A stretch of 64,000 nt of DNA from Clostridia bacterium (GCA_017404545.1 JAFRCC010000007.1:1-64000), one strand, 5' to 3'; shown: positions 20,578 through 28,883, numbered from the stretch's first letter. Notes: a model not told the origin generated them from the sequence alone. Translations and numbers: made by a program.

Positions 20578-21088
20578 TATACTCACCATCCTTATTCAAA
20601 ATTTCATATAATTTTGTTCTTGCTCTCGATAATCTAGATTTCACTGTGCCTTCTGGTATTTTCAAAACTTCTGAAATATCTTTTACAGACAAATCATCAT
20701 AATAGAACATAATTGTAATAGTTCTTAAATCTTCGTCAAGAGTCTTTATTATTGCGTTAATTCCAATTTCATCATAGTTATCATATACTTTTAATTCTTC
20801 ATCTTTTGCTTCAGATATGTCTATTATTTTTCTGCTCTTTTGTTTGTTGTATATATCATAACATTTATTTATAACAATTCTAATTAGCCACGTTGAAAAA
20901 AATTCATTGTTATGTAAGTTTTTTATACCTTTATATGCTCTTATTAAAGAATCTTGTATTGCATCACAAACATCATCTTCATTGCCTAAAATTGATTTTG
21001 CTGTTTTATATATTTTGAATTTATTTTCTTCAATAAGGTCGTTAAAAGCTTGCTTATCTCCATTCTTAGCTAGCTCTACTTTGTCCAT
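20567..21088 (-). CDS. ECF-type RNA polymerase sigma factor
   Basis: 173 residues. Sigma region 2 (about 8-75: AFNDLIEENKFKIYKTAKSIL, DVCDAIQDSLIRAYKGIKNL, FSTWLIRIVINKCYD) and region 4 (about 112-165: DLRTITIMFYYDDLSVKDISEVLKIPEGTVKSRLSRAR) with the helix-turn-helix EGTVKSRLSRAR. No region 1.1 or 3, as expected for group IV. It pairs with the overlapping membrane anti-sigma gene. AAAGGGGG lies 6 bases before the ATG. A candidate self-recognised promoter lies just upstream. Confidence 0.96.
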   Translation of the reverse strand: MDKVELAKNGDKQAFNDLIEENKFKIYKTAKSILGNEDDVCDAIQDSLIRAYKGIKNLHNNEFFSTWLIRIVINKCYDIYNKQKSRKIIDISEAKDEELKVYDNYDEIGINAIIKTLDEDLRTITIMFYYDDLSVKDISEVLKIPEGTVKSRLSRARTKLYEILNKDGEYNVR

Positions 21089-21111
21089 TTAATTTCCCCC
21101 TTTGCTTATTA

Positions 21112-21138
21112 GACCGCTATGTATTCATCTTTAGTTCA
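21112..21138 (-). promoter_or_regulatory. Candidate ECF autoregulatory promoter
   Basis: Minus strand TGAACT (21138-21133), 16-base spacer, CGGTC (21116-21112). This resembles the TGAAC/CGTC promoters of SigW/SigV-type factors. Weak evidence from one site. Confidence 0.35.
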
Positions 21139-21192
21139 CATTTTCACTACAATTTTAAAATAAAATAAAAAAATTTACTAGTCATTCCTTCA

Positions 21193-21231
21193 AAAAAACA
21201 TGAGCGGGTATACTTTTCAGCACACCCGCTC
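21193..21231 (-). terminator. GC-rich terminator after the dockerin frame
   Basis: GAGCGGGTATACT arm (21202-21214) and its complement (21219-21231) around TTTTC, followed on the minus strand by seven Ts (21198-21192). Confidence 0.85.
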
Positions 21232-21235
21232 CATT

Positions 21236-21436
21236 TTACTTGATAGCTCCCAACAACCAGCGATGCATATAAACCAAGTCAGCAACATTGACATAGCCGT
21301 CGCCTGTCATATCTGCCATCCGATAAGCAATAGTATCATTCCAGCCATAAATTAACGCTTTCCTCATCATGGTCATGTCAAATACATTTACTACGCCGTC
21401 GAAATTCAGATTTCCAAGAATCAGTTTATCTTTCAT
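21236..21436 (-). CDS. Dockerin-like domain, stand-alone frame
   Basis: 66 residues made of two type-I dockerin repeats: LGNLNFDGVVNVFDMTMMRKAL and ADMTGDGYVNVADLVYMHRWLL, each with the Ca-binding D/N-x-D-G-x-V-N-x-x-D loop. Dockerins dock enzymes onto cohesins and are normally C-terminal parts of secreted proteins. This frame has no signal peptide and no linker. It starts inside the last codons of the 441-aa gene (11-base overlap) in another frame, with only a poor Shine-Dalgarno. Codon use is GC-richer than upstream. It may be translated by coupling, or be a fused domain now out of frame, or a transferred fragment. Confidence 0.75.
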   Translation of the reverse strand: MKDKLILGNLNFDGVVNVFDMTMMRKALIYGWNDTIAYRMADMTGDGYVNVADLVYMHRWLLGAIK

Positions 21437-22751
21437 TATCGGAATCTCTAATATAATCTCTATACTCTACTGAATTGTAGTTCTTTTGTAAATCTTCTTC
21501 GCTTATTCTAATTCTGTTTATAAACTCATTATCTACTGATTCGTTTCTCTTCTGCAAATTGATTTTATCAGAACTGATTTCATAAAAACTTTTTGGATTT
21601 AATTCTTCAACTTCCTTTATAGCTTTATTTTGAGCATTTACTCCATACTTATTTTCATAATATTCCATTTCACCTTTGGTACATATTTCTATACTATTAA
21701 TAATATTCTCTGGAATTTCTTTTGCTCTATCACTTCCATGTAAAATTGTACCTAATGGTCTATATTTGTATTCATATGGGTCATCTCCATTAGAATTAAA
21801 CATATGAATTTCACCATTTATGAACACTCCTACACTTGGATTGGTTGGGCAAAATATAAGTTGTAGGCCCTCATCCTCTATAGAATCACATAATACAACT
21901 GCATGATTTCCAAATACTTTTGTAATACCTCCATCACCACTTGTTGTTTCTTCATTACCATCATCTTCTAAAGTAGTTCTTTCAATATTAGCAATTTCGT
22001 ATCCATCACCATCAGCATACACATTGATTGTCCTTGCATTATATCGTTCATCAATTGCATTCAATTCTCTCGCTGCATGATCGGCCATATTTCTACATAC
22101 ACCATATCCTTCTTTGGTAGCAATATCTAAGCCTGGATACGAGCTTAGGTCTAGTTCTGGGCTTTTATAACCTTCAATATTTTTCCACATGTCATCCGTT
22201 ATAAACATAATATTTTGTATATCTGATAGATTATACATCCTCGTACTCTCTCCGAACTCTTCTAAGCACTGCATATATTCTGTAATTTGCATATTATACT
22301 CTTCTTTCTCGTCCTCTATGCCCATATCTATAACTGGTATTATAGCAATAGGAACAACTATAGATATTGCCGCTGCACTCGATAACGTACCTCTTGAAAT
22401 AAACCTTTTAGCAATAAAGTCAAACTTTCTATAACTACTTCCCGTTTCATAAGCAATATCCTCAGCCATAATTTTTGTATAATATCTATCAAAAGTATTT
22501 TTTCCATGCTTATCCAATATGGTAATAAACCTTTTTTCTTTCAAAAGTTCACGAATATCTTGTTTTCTATACTTCTCAGGAACATATTTACAATATGCCT
22601 TTTGTCCATATTTTTCAAATATTATGTCAAATCTCTTATGTGCATTCTTCCTTATTTTTCGTTTTCCACCAAAAGTTTTTTCTCTTTTCAAATCAGAATC
22701 TATATTGCTCACAATATTTTCAACTTCTTTTACAATATCTTTCTTATTCAT
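21426..22751 (-). CDS. Membrane protein with transglutaminase-like Cys/His motif
   Basis: 441 residues. Basic N-terminal 115 residues (repeated FE-KYG motifs: FDIIFEKYGQKAY, ITILDKHGKNTFDRYY), a transmembrane helix near 119-139 (ISIVVPIAIIPVIDMGI), then a domain carrying EGYGVCRNMADHAARELN (Cys near 218), FGNHAVVLCDS (His near 282) and FCPTNPSVG. A Cys followed by His and Asn/Asp in this order is the pattern of transglutaminase-like/NlpC-type cysteine enzymes, but I cannot confirm the family. Preceded by GGAGG and a consensus promoter. Cotranscribed with the dockerin frame. Confidence 0.75.
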   Translation of the reverse strand: MNKKDIVKEVENIVSNIDSDLKREKTFGGKRKIRKNAHKRFDIIFEKYGQKAYCKYVPEKYRKQDIRELLKEKRFITILDKHGKNTFDRYYTKIMAEDIAYETGSSYRKFDFIAKRFISRGTLSSAAAISIVVPIAIIPVIDMGIEDEKEEYNMQITEYMQCLEEFGESTRMYNLSDIQNIMFITDDMWKNIEGYKSPELDLSSYPGLDIATKEGYGVCRNMADHAARELNAIDERYNARTINVYADGDGYEIANIERTTLEDDGNEETTSGDGGITKVFGNHAVVLCDSIEDEGLQLIFCPTNPSVGVFINGEIHMFNSNGDDPYEYKYRPLGTILHGSDRAKEIPENIINSIEICTKGEMEYYENKYGVNAQNKAIKEVEELNPKSFYEISSDKINLQKRNESVDNEFINRIRISEEDLQKNYNSVEYRDYIRDSDNER

Positions 22752-22843
22752 AAAAAACCTCCGAATCTTTTATATTTTTCAGTAAAACATAAAATTCCCA
22801 CTTATTTTTCTTTATATTCCATAGAATAACAATGGGCACCTTT

Positions 22844-22915
22844 ACTATTTGAGAACATAACTATGTACCATTATATCACCTTTATTTTTTTATGTCAACT
22901 TATATCTCAAATAGT
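22844..22915. promoter_or_regulatory. 11-bp inverted repeat flanking a consensus promoter
   Basis: ACTATTTGAGA at 22844-22854 and TCTCAAATAGT at 22905-22915 bracket the promoter of the 441-aa gene, one arm upstream of -35 and one near +10 to +20. They could be paired operators. Confidence 0.5.
22870..22898 (-). promoter_or_regulatory. Consensus promoter of the 441-aa gene
   Basis: Minus strand TTGACA (22898-22893), 17-base spacer, TATAAT (22875-22870): both hexamers perfect. About 110 bases of leader follow before the ATG. The rest of 22916-23035 shows nothing else I can support. Confidence 0.85.
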
Positions 22916-23035
22916 CTGCTTTAGATAATTACTTTTACACATCTTAAAAATTCACTTACATACCTATCAATTTTTTTATGCAATATTGATGAAGTCTTTG
23001 TATTATAGTAATTCCAGAGAAAATTTCTATAATAT

Positions 23036-23069
23036 AAGTAAAAGAGGTCACATACTTAATGCAACCTCT
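23036..23069 (-). terminator. Probable ileS terminator
   Basis: AGAGGT...GCAT/ATGT...ACCTCT hairpin on the minus strand, followed by TTTTACTTATAT, 75 bases after the ileS stop. Confidence 0.6.
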
Positions 23070-23143
23070 CACAATTTTGTCCGTTATATCAATTTAATTA
23101 CGTTTATTAGTTATTAGAATTTCTTAGAATCGATCTATTTTTT

Positions 23144-25891
23144 TTACACTAAGACTTCACTACATCTTTGGCATATTGTTGGATGGGCTGGATTTAATCC
23201 AACTGTTGGAGAATATTTCCAACATCTCTCACATTTCTCACCTTCTGCAACTTCTACTTTAATATCAGACTTACCATCTTTTAGTTCAAGTCCCGATACT
23301 ATAAATACAGTCTCTAGTAAATCTTTATTATCACATAAGAATTTATAATCTTCACCTTCTGCTGATAAAACAACTTTTGCGTTTAGAGAATGTCCTATTG
23401 TCTTAGCAGCTCTTGCCTCTTCTAATACTTTAGCAACATCTTCTTTAAGCTTTAATATCTTATCCCATTTAGCTTCTAATTCTTTATTATCGAATTTTGG
23501 ATTTACTTCTGGATAGAAAGAAAGCATTACACTCTCAGTATTTTCTCCCTCTCTATGTTTCATATATTTCCATATTTCTTCAGCTGTGAATGCTGTCATT
23601 GGTGCAAGCATTCTAACTAAGCTATTCAATATCTCATACATAACTGTTTGAGCAGCTCTTCTTTCTAATGAATCTGGTTTAGCTGTGTATAATCTATCTT
23701 TTATTATATCTAAATAGAAGTTACTCATATCAACAACACAGAATGTATTTATTGCTTGATATGCTTTGTTGAATTCATATTCATCATAAGCTTTTGTACA
23801 ATCGCTAACTAATTTATTAAGCCTTGTTAGTGCCCATTTATCTATTTCTTGTAAATCTATGTATGCCACTGGTTTATTTACATCAAAATCGCTTGTGTTT
23901 CCAAGTATAAATCTTGCTGTGTTACGTATTTTTCTATAAACTTCAGAAACTTGTTTTAATATTTCTTTAGATATTCTTACATCTGATTGATAATCTGATG
24001 ATAATACCCAAAGTCTTAATATATCTGCACCATACTCATCTATAACTTCTTGTGGATCTACACCATTTCCTAGTGACTTATGCATTTGTCTTCCTTGGCT
24101 ATCCACCGTCCATCCGTGAGTTACAACTTGCTTATATGGAGCTTTTCCTGTTACAGCTATTGATGTTAATAACGAAGATTGGAACCATCCTCTATATTGA
24201 TCTGCACCTTCTAAGTATAAATCTGCTTCTGGCAATCCTCTTTCCGCTAAAACAGTTTGATGTGTTGATCCAGAATCAAACCAAACATCCATTATATCTG
24301 TTTCTTTTCTGAAGTCTGTGCATCCACAATCACACTTAGCATTTTCTGGTAATAAGTCTTTAACATCAGAATCGTACCATATATTAGTTCCATGCTCTCT
24401 TACTAATTTTTCTATTTTTGCTAAGCTTTCGTCTGTAACATATGGTTTATCGCATTTTTCACAATAGAATATTGGGAATGGAACTCCCCATGTTCTTTGA
24501 CGCGATATACACCAATCGTTACGTTCTTCTATCATTTTTGTTATACGCTCTTCTCCCCAAGCAGGTACCCATTTAACCATTTTTATAGCTTTTAATGAGT
24601 CATCTCTAAACTTATCTATAGAAGCAAACCATTGCTTTGTTGCTCTAAATATTATTGGCTTTTTACATCTCCAACAATGTGGATATGAGTGGTTTATTCT
24701 CTTTTTAGCAAGAAGAAAATCGTTTTCTTCAAGCCATTTAGATATCTCTTTGTTTGACTTAGCATAGTACATACCTGCGAAAGGTCCTGCTTCTTCTGTT
24801 TGATGCCCTTTATCATCAACACATACTATCATATCTAGACCATTTTTTAATCCACATGCATAGTCTTCTTTACCATATCCAGGAGCTGTATGAACCATAC
24901 CAGTACCTGTTTCTAGGTCTACATCTACTGTATCATGGCTTCCCATAACAACTTTAGATTCTCTATTTAGGAATGGATGTTTACATTTAACACCATCAAA
25001 TTCACTACCTTTAAAATCTTTTATTGTAGAATAATCTGTTATTTCTGCTTCTGCCATAACTTTATCTACAAGCTCTTTTGCCATAACTAACTTTTCACCA
25101 TTAGCCTCTATTAAACTATATTCAAAGTCTGGATTTACAGTTATACCTGTATTACCTGGCAACGTCCATGGAGTTGTTGTCCATATTACAAAATATGTAT
25201 CTCTTTCGTCAAACAATCCATTACCTTCTATTACTGGGAATTTTACATATACTGTATCTGAATCTACATCTTTATATTCTATTTCTGCTTCTGCAAGAGC
25301 TGTTTCGCAGTCTGTACACCAATAAACAGGTTTTAAACCTTGATATATGTATCCTTTTTTATACATAGTTCCAAATATTTCTAGCTCTCTTGCTTCCATA
25401 TCATGTTGATATGTAATATATGGATTTTTCCAATCAGCTAATACTCCAAGTCTTCTAAATCCGTTTGTTTGAAGTTTTATATATTCTTGGTTAAAGCTCT
25501 TGCAAGCATCCCTAAATTCAGATACTGGAGTTTCATCTCTATTTAATCCAAGTTTTTCAATAGCCTTTTTTTCTGTTGGCATGCCATGAGTATCAAAACC
25601 TGGTATGAATGGTGTGTAATATCCTTTTAAATTCTTGTATCTAACTATAGTATCTTTTAAAACTTTATTTTCAGAATGTCCTATATGAATCGCACCATTG
25701 GCATATGGAGGACCATCATGTAATACAAATGGAGTTTTTCCTTCATTCTTCTTTAACATTTTTTCGTACAAATCGTTTTCGAAAACTTCATCAAATATTT
25801 TTGGTTCGTTTTCTGGTAAATTTCCTCTCATTGGGAAATCTGTTTGTGGCAAATTTAAAGTCTTACCATAATCCTTCTTTTCTTCACTCAT
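23144..25891 (-). CDS. ileS: Isoleucyl-tRNA synthetase
   Basis: 915 residues, bacterial type. Class-I motifs: HIGH as DGPPYANGAIHIGHSEN (about 58-74) and KMSKS-loop equivalent GRQMHKSLGNGVDPQ (about 590). Editing domain with TTPWTLPGNTGI. WFDSG near 545 and the C-terminal zinc site CERCWKYSPTVG...CQRC. The KMSKS loop reads MHKSLGN, a known variant in this family. It charges tRNA-Ile and is controlled by an upstream T-box leader. AAAGGAG lies 8 bases before the ATG. Confidence 0.98.
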   Translation of the reverse strand: MSEEKKDYGKTLNLPQTDFPMRGNLPENEPKIFDEVFENDLYEKMLKKNEGKTPFVLHDGPPYANGAIHIGHSENKVLKDTIVRYKNLKGYYTPFIPGFDTHGMPTEKKAIEKLGLNRDETPVSEFRDACKSFNQEYIKLQTNGFRRLGVLADWKNPYITYQHDMEARELEIFGTMYKKGYIYQGLKPVYWCTDCETALAEAEIEYKDVDSDTVYVKFPVIEGNGLFDERDTYFVIWTTTPWTLPGNTGITVNPDFEYSLIEANGEKLVMAKELVDKVMAEAEITDYSTIKDFKGSEFDGVKCKHPFLNRESKVVMGSHDTVDVDLETGTGMVHTAPGYGKEDYACGLKNGLDMIVCVDDKGHQTEEAGPFAGMYYAKSNKEISKWLEENDFLLAKKRINHSYPHCWRCKKPIIFRATKQWFASIDKFRDDSLKAIKMVKWVPAWGEERITKMIEERNDWCISRQRTWGVPFPIFYCEKCDKPYVTDESLAKIEKLVREHGTNIWYDSDVKDLLPENAKCDCGCTDFRKETDIMDVWFDSGSTHQTVLAERGLPEADLYLEGADQYRGWFQSSLLTSIAVTGKAPYKQVVTHGWTVDSQGRQMHKSLGNGVDPQEVIDEYGADILRLWVLSSDYQSDVRISKEILKQVSEVYRKIRNTARFILGNTSDFDVNKPVAYIDLQEIDKWALTRLNKLVSDCTKAYDEYEFNKAYQAINTFCVVDMSNFYLDIIKDRLYTAKPDSLERRAAQTVMYEILNSLVRMLAPMTAFTAEEIWKYMKHREGENTESVMLSFYPEVNPKFDNKELEAKWDKILKLKEDVAKVLEEARAAKTIGHSLNAKVVLSAEGEDYKFLCDNKDLLETVFIVSGLELKDGKSDIKVEVAEGEKCERCWKYSPTVGLNPAHPTICQRCSEVLV

Positions 25892-25914
25892 TTCAATCTC
25901 TCCTTTTCGTAAAT

Positions 25915-25965
25915 TTGGGGACGGAGCAAAAAATTAAACTCTGTATTTATTTTTACTTAGTCCCT
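25915..25965. repeat. GGGGACGG element (copy B), degenerate, between T-box and ileS
   Basis: TTGGGGACGGAGCAAAAAATT at 25915-25935 is identical to an arm of copy A. The partner arm is decayed (TACTTAGTCCCTCT, 25953-25966). It lies between the T-box terminator and the ileS Shine-Dalgarno. Confidence 0.8.
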
Positions 25966-25994
25966 CTGATTCTCTCAAACTAGGACGAAATAGA

Positions 25995-26307
25995 AACAAA
26001 AAAGCTATTCGTCTCTAGCAAAAATACTAGGACGAATAGCAACATATACTAATCCGCGGTACCACCTATATTAATTAATTTCAGCTCTTGTGTTTTCCTT
26101 AAATTTTGTATCCATCTCTAAAATTAATTCTCTCAAATCTCTTAACGCAAGATATACGTCTTAATTTACTTTGACATTGAAATACATTTCAATTAAGCAA
26201 CAATAAAGGTGATAACATTAAAATTATTATCTTACCGAAATTTCACCTGCCTTCGGCTCTCTTTAAGTTTTACTTCAAATGTGTTGTCCTTTATATAGTT
26301 TTTTCTA
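25995..26307 (-). promoter_or_regulatory. T-box riboswitch of ileS
   Basis: The minus strand carries the T-box core AGGTGGTACCGCGG (26067-26054), which binds the tRNA acceptor end. It is followed by a terminator with 10-bp arms GCTATTCGTC (26040-26031 and 26012-26003) and a T run. Upstream, Stem I is closed by ATAAAGG/CCTTTAT and contains an AGAGAG-type AG bulge followed by GCCGAAGGC. Uncharged tRNA-Ile stabilises the antiterminator and allows ileS transcription. I could not set the specifier codon with certainty. Confidence 0.93.
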
Positions 26308-26315
26308 TGTTCTCA

Positions 26316-26344
26316 ATGATAACACCTTTTTATGTTTTTTTCAA
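26316..26344 (-). promoter_or_regulatory. Promoter of the T-box/ileS unit
   Basis: Minus strand TTGAAA (26344-26339), 17-base spacer, TATCAT (26321-26316). Confidence 0.65.
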
Positions 26345-26365
26345 TAGTTTCTATTTATTTTTAGC

Positions 26366-26392
26366 AAAATGCGGCGACTAATAGCCACCGCA
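26366..26392 (-). terminator. GC-rich terminator after the nucleotidyltransferase-like gene
   Basis: TGCGGTGGC (26392-26384) pairs with GTCGCCGCA (26378-26370), followed by TTTTGC on the minus strand. Confidence 0.8.
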
Positions 26393-26406
26393 CTCATCAT
26401 TTAATC

Positions 26407-26964
26407 TTATTGCATCAAACTTCCAACATTTGACGAATCTTGTAAGTATTCTGCTACAGCAGCAGCCTGCTCCAATCTTCTTACGTACCACGGGCTAAAC
26501 ACCGAATACAGAATATACTGGACTCTAGCCGACACCATTTTGATAGTAACACCTTCAATGTCGAACTCTTCATTGTCTTCCTCACGCCATGAATATTCGA
26601 AGTCGAACATATTTGAAATTCGCCATTCAGAAAACAAATCGAAATGCACACTGCCAACCTTGTACTTGTTAAATAATGTAGATGCAAAAAGTGTCTGGTC
26701 TCCTTTTGGCAAATTCTGTGGGTTCAGCTCTTTGACAACTCCGAGAGCCTTTGAAATGTCTTGATAATCAATTAAGACATCAAAATCGTGAAAATCCGTT
26801 GCGATACCTCTGAAGAAAAGTGTAGAAGAGCATGTAAGACACCAGCGAACCTCCCGCTTATTAAACGTTTGGGCTAGGTACATCAAAAACGCCTTTTTTT
26901 CAGCAAACTTTTCATCAGAGCAAAACGACAACATGTTCACATGTGCTTGTTCCTGGTAATTCAT
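26407..26964 (-). CDS. Nucleotidyltransferase-like protein, GC-richer orphan
   Basis: 185 residues. CLTCSSTLFFRGI (about 42-54) followed by DFHDFDVLIDYQD (about 57-69) resembles the GS...DxD core of minimal nucleotidyltransferases such as ANT(2'')-type or MNT proteins. Later acidic VHFDLFSEW (about 108-116) could give the third Asp, and a C-terminal helical segment follows. Codon use is GC-richer than that of the neighbours. AAAGGGG lies 9 bases before the ATG. It has its own consensus promoter, a palindromic operator-like site and a GC-rich terminator, so it is a self-contained unit. The resistance or toxin-antitoxin roles known for relatives are not shown here. Confidence 0.75.
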   Translation of the reverse strand: MNYQEQAHVNMLSFCSDEKFAEKKAFLMYLAQTFNKREVRWCLTCSSTLFFRGIATDFHDFDVLIDYQDISKALGVVKELNPQNLPKGDQTLFASTLFNKYKVGSVHFDLFSEWRISNMFDFEYSWREEDNEEFDIEGVTIKMVSARVQYILYSVFSPWYVRRLEQAAAVAEYLQDSSNVGSLMQ

Positions 26965-27012
26965 GAGTTTTTAACCCCTTTCTTTAATAAGATATCCAGT
27001 TTAACAACGTAA

Positions 27013-27027
27013 GAGCAAACTTTGCTC
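27013..27027. promoter_or_regulatory. Palindromic operator-like site
   Basis: Perfect GAGCAAA-C-TTTGCTC palindrome just downstream of the predicted transcription start of the 26407-26964 gene. This position suits repressor binding. Confidence 0.45.
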
Positions 27028-27038
27028 ATCTGCAGTTC

Positions 27039-27067
27039 ATTATAATATACGTAAATTTAAGTGTCAA
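27039..27067 (-). promoter_or_regulatory. Consensus promoter of the nucleotidyltransferase-like gene
   Basis: Minus strand TTGACA (27067-27062), 17-base spacer, TATAAT (27044-27039): both hexamers perfect. Confidence 0.8.
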
Positions 27068-27117
27068 TGGAGACGTGAAAATTTGACACGAATTTATCAA
27101 ATTTTCACGTCCCCATT
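27066..27117. repeat. GGGGACG-type palindrome (copy D)
   Basis: AATGGAGACGTGAAAATTTGA (27066-27086) and its near-perfect complement TCAAATTTTCACGTCCCCATT (27097-27117), with a 10-base loop. It shares the GGGGACG end with copies A-C but has a different arm interior (TGAAAATTTGA instead of GAGCAAAAAA). It abuts the -35 box of the neighbouring promoter. Confidence 0.8.
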
Positions 27118-27142
27118 AACAAATTTTTCTTCAAAATTCATA

Positions 27143-27835
27143 TTACTGATTTTGGAAATATCTCCACGAAATATTTTTAATTTGATGATTCTCCTTGTCT
27201 ATTTCAAATTCAAAATATTGAAATAATCCAACTTTATATTTATACAAAATTCCCAAATTTTCGTAGTTTTCTCTCATGTCTTTCTCTGTAGGCTTTCCAA
27301 AAGCCGCCTCGAGTTCGTCTAACGAACTTCCTATTGTAATTCCTTCATTAATTTCAATTTTACCATCATAATCTTTATAATAATAATCTTCTAAATAGAA
27401 TCCACCAATTGTTGCATCTGCACACTTTACTGTTTCTTCAGTGTTATTTACAGGTATTACAGAAAAAACTGTATTACCCGTTTTAGAATCTCTAAAGAAA
27501 CCTCCACTAAGTGAATAACCTCCTTTTTGAATCTCAGTTTGAGCTACATTTGTATCCTGCACCAATCCTGCAGATTCAATATCTTTAAGCATGCTCTCTG
27601 TTGAAAATTTCTGTCCATTTATTGTAAAGTAATAAGAGCTTTTGTCTGTTATATCAACTTTCTTTTCTGAACTCTCAGCTGCAAATGTATTATTATCTAC
27701 TTCATTCTTTGCCTCTACATTATTGTTCTCGTTAGTACCAATTCCATTATTCTTGTTATCTCTACAGGCAGTTAATACACTTGCACATGTAAATAACACT
27801 AAGAGAGATATTATCACCGATACACTCTTTTTCAT
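27143..27835 (-). CDS. Putative lipoprotein
   Basis: 230 residues. Lipoprotein signal with hydrophobic core and lipobox VLTAC (Cys near 24), then an Asn/Glu-rich linker to about 60. The globular part ends with EGITIGSSLDELEAAFGKPTE, a motif shared with SmpA/OmlA-like and other small envelope domains in which a short helix precedes GKP. A final beta segment (FEFEIDKENHQIKNISW) follows. It is predicted to be tethered to the outer face of the membrane. AAAGGAGG precedes the ATG. No obvious operon partner. The 145 bases upstream show no clear promoter. Confidence 0.8.
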   Translation of the reverse strand: MKKSVSVIISLLVLFTCASVLTACRDNKNNGIGTNENNNVEAKNEVDNNTFAAESSEKKVDITDKSSYYFTINGQKFSTESMLKDIESAGLVQDTNVAQTEIQKGGYSLSGGFFRDSKTGNTVFSVIPVNNTEETVKCADATIGGFYLEDYYYKDYDGKIEINEGITIGSSLDELEAAFGKPTEKDMRENYENLGILYKYKVGLFQYFEFEIDKENHQIKNISWRYFQNQ

Positions 27836-27980
27836 AAAAGCTCCTCCTTTTACATTTCTTTTTCATATTAATCTATCTTTCTGCTTTTGTTAAACAAAAT
27901 AATCTTACAAATTATATATATAAAAATTTTTTTTGTAAACAGTTAAAATTCATCAAAAAAAATATCCCCATAAAATTTTC

Positions 27981-28871
27981 TTAAACTTTTCTTAAGAAAT
28001 TCATAATATCATTTGCCAATATTTTTTCTTTTCCTACATAATTATGTGTTGCACCATCAATATAACTGATATCTTTATTTGGATTATTTATTTTTTCCTT
28101 GCATATGGAGGTAATCTTATCTACTGGTAAGCTGATAAGTTCCTTGTTATTTCCCCATCTCATAAATATTGGAACTTTTATGTTGTTAAGTTCTCTATAT
28201 TCAAACAAATTGTTTTGATATTGAGCAAAATTAATCTCTCCATTGTCCCTATAATATCTTAAAAAAGTTTTTACACTTACATATGGTAAGAATGGTACCT
28301 CTGTTTCAATTACATAATCAAACTTTCCCTCTTTTTCTTTAGTAAAAGCTAAATCAACAATATCTACTTGAGGATTACTATTAATCATAATTTTCACCAC
28401 ATCAACTAAATCAACAAGAGATAATAGCATTACCGCCTTTATTGAATCTAAAATCTCGCTTTGCTTATTAGCTACAAGCTTATTATACGTGTACACAATT
28501 TTTGTTGAACCTAAACTATGCCCTTGCAAATATATCTTTTGGTACCCTTTCCTCTTGAGTGTTTTTATAGCACCAATAATATCATAATATGAATCCAAAA
28601 CATCTTCAAATACGGTTCCTTGCATTATTTTTCCATCTTGTGTATGAACAGTATTTATAAGTTCCTGTCCTCTGTTGTTGAAGGAGAAATATGATATTTT
28701 ATTTTCTGTTGCAAACCTCGCAATTATATCATCTCTCTTTTTTAAACAATTACTTCCCATTCCATGAACAGAAAGAATAACTTTATCTTCACTATGCTCT
28801 TCACTTGTGTGAAGTAGCCCTGCTAGCTCTATTCCATCTTCTGTATTAAAATATACTTTTTCAATTCTCAT
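27981..28871 (-). CDS. Alpha/beta hydrolase (serine type)
   Basis: 296 residues. Alpha/beta-hydrolase fold with the oxyanion HGMGSNC (about 36-42), nucleophile elbow LQGHSLGSTK (Ser near 119), probable acid Asp/Glu in the IFMRWGNNKELI region and catalytic His in DGATHNYVGKE near 277. The pattern resembles the DUF1749/UPF0613 branch of hydrolases. Substrate unknown. No signal peptide, so cytosolic. GAGGAG lies 8 bases before the ATG, 12 bases after the stop of the zinc-ribbon gene, so probably cotranscribed. Confidence 0.88.
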   Translation of the reverse strand: MRIEKVYFNTEDGIELAGLLHTSEEHSEDKVILSVHGMGSNCLKKRDDIIARFATENKISYFSFNNRGQELINTVHTQDGKIMQGTVFEDVLDSYYDIIGAIKTLKRKGYQKIYLQGHSLGSTKIVYTYNKLVANKQSEILDSIKAVMLLSLVDLVDVVKIMINSNPQVDIVDLAFTKEKEGKFDYVIETEVPFLPYVSVKTFLRYYRDNGEINFAQYQNNLFEYRELNNIKVPIFMRWGNNKELISLPVDKITSICKEKINNPNKDISYIDGATHNYVGKEKILANDIMNFLRKV

Positions 28872-28883
28872 TATGTTGCTCCT

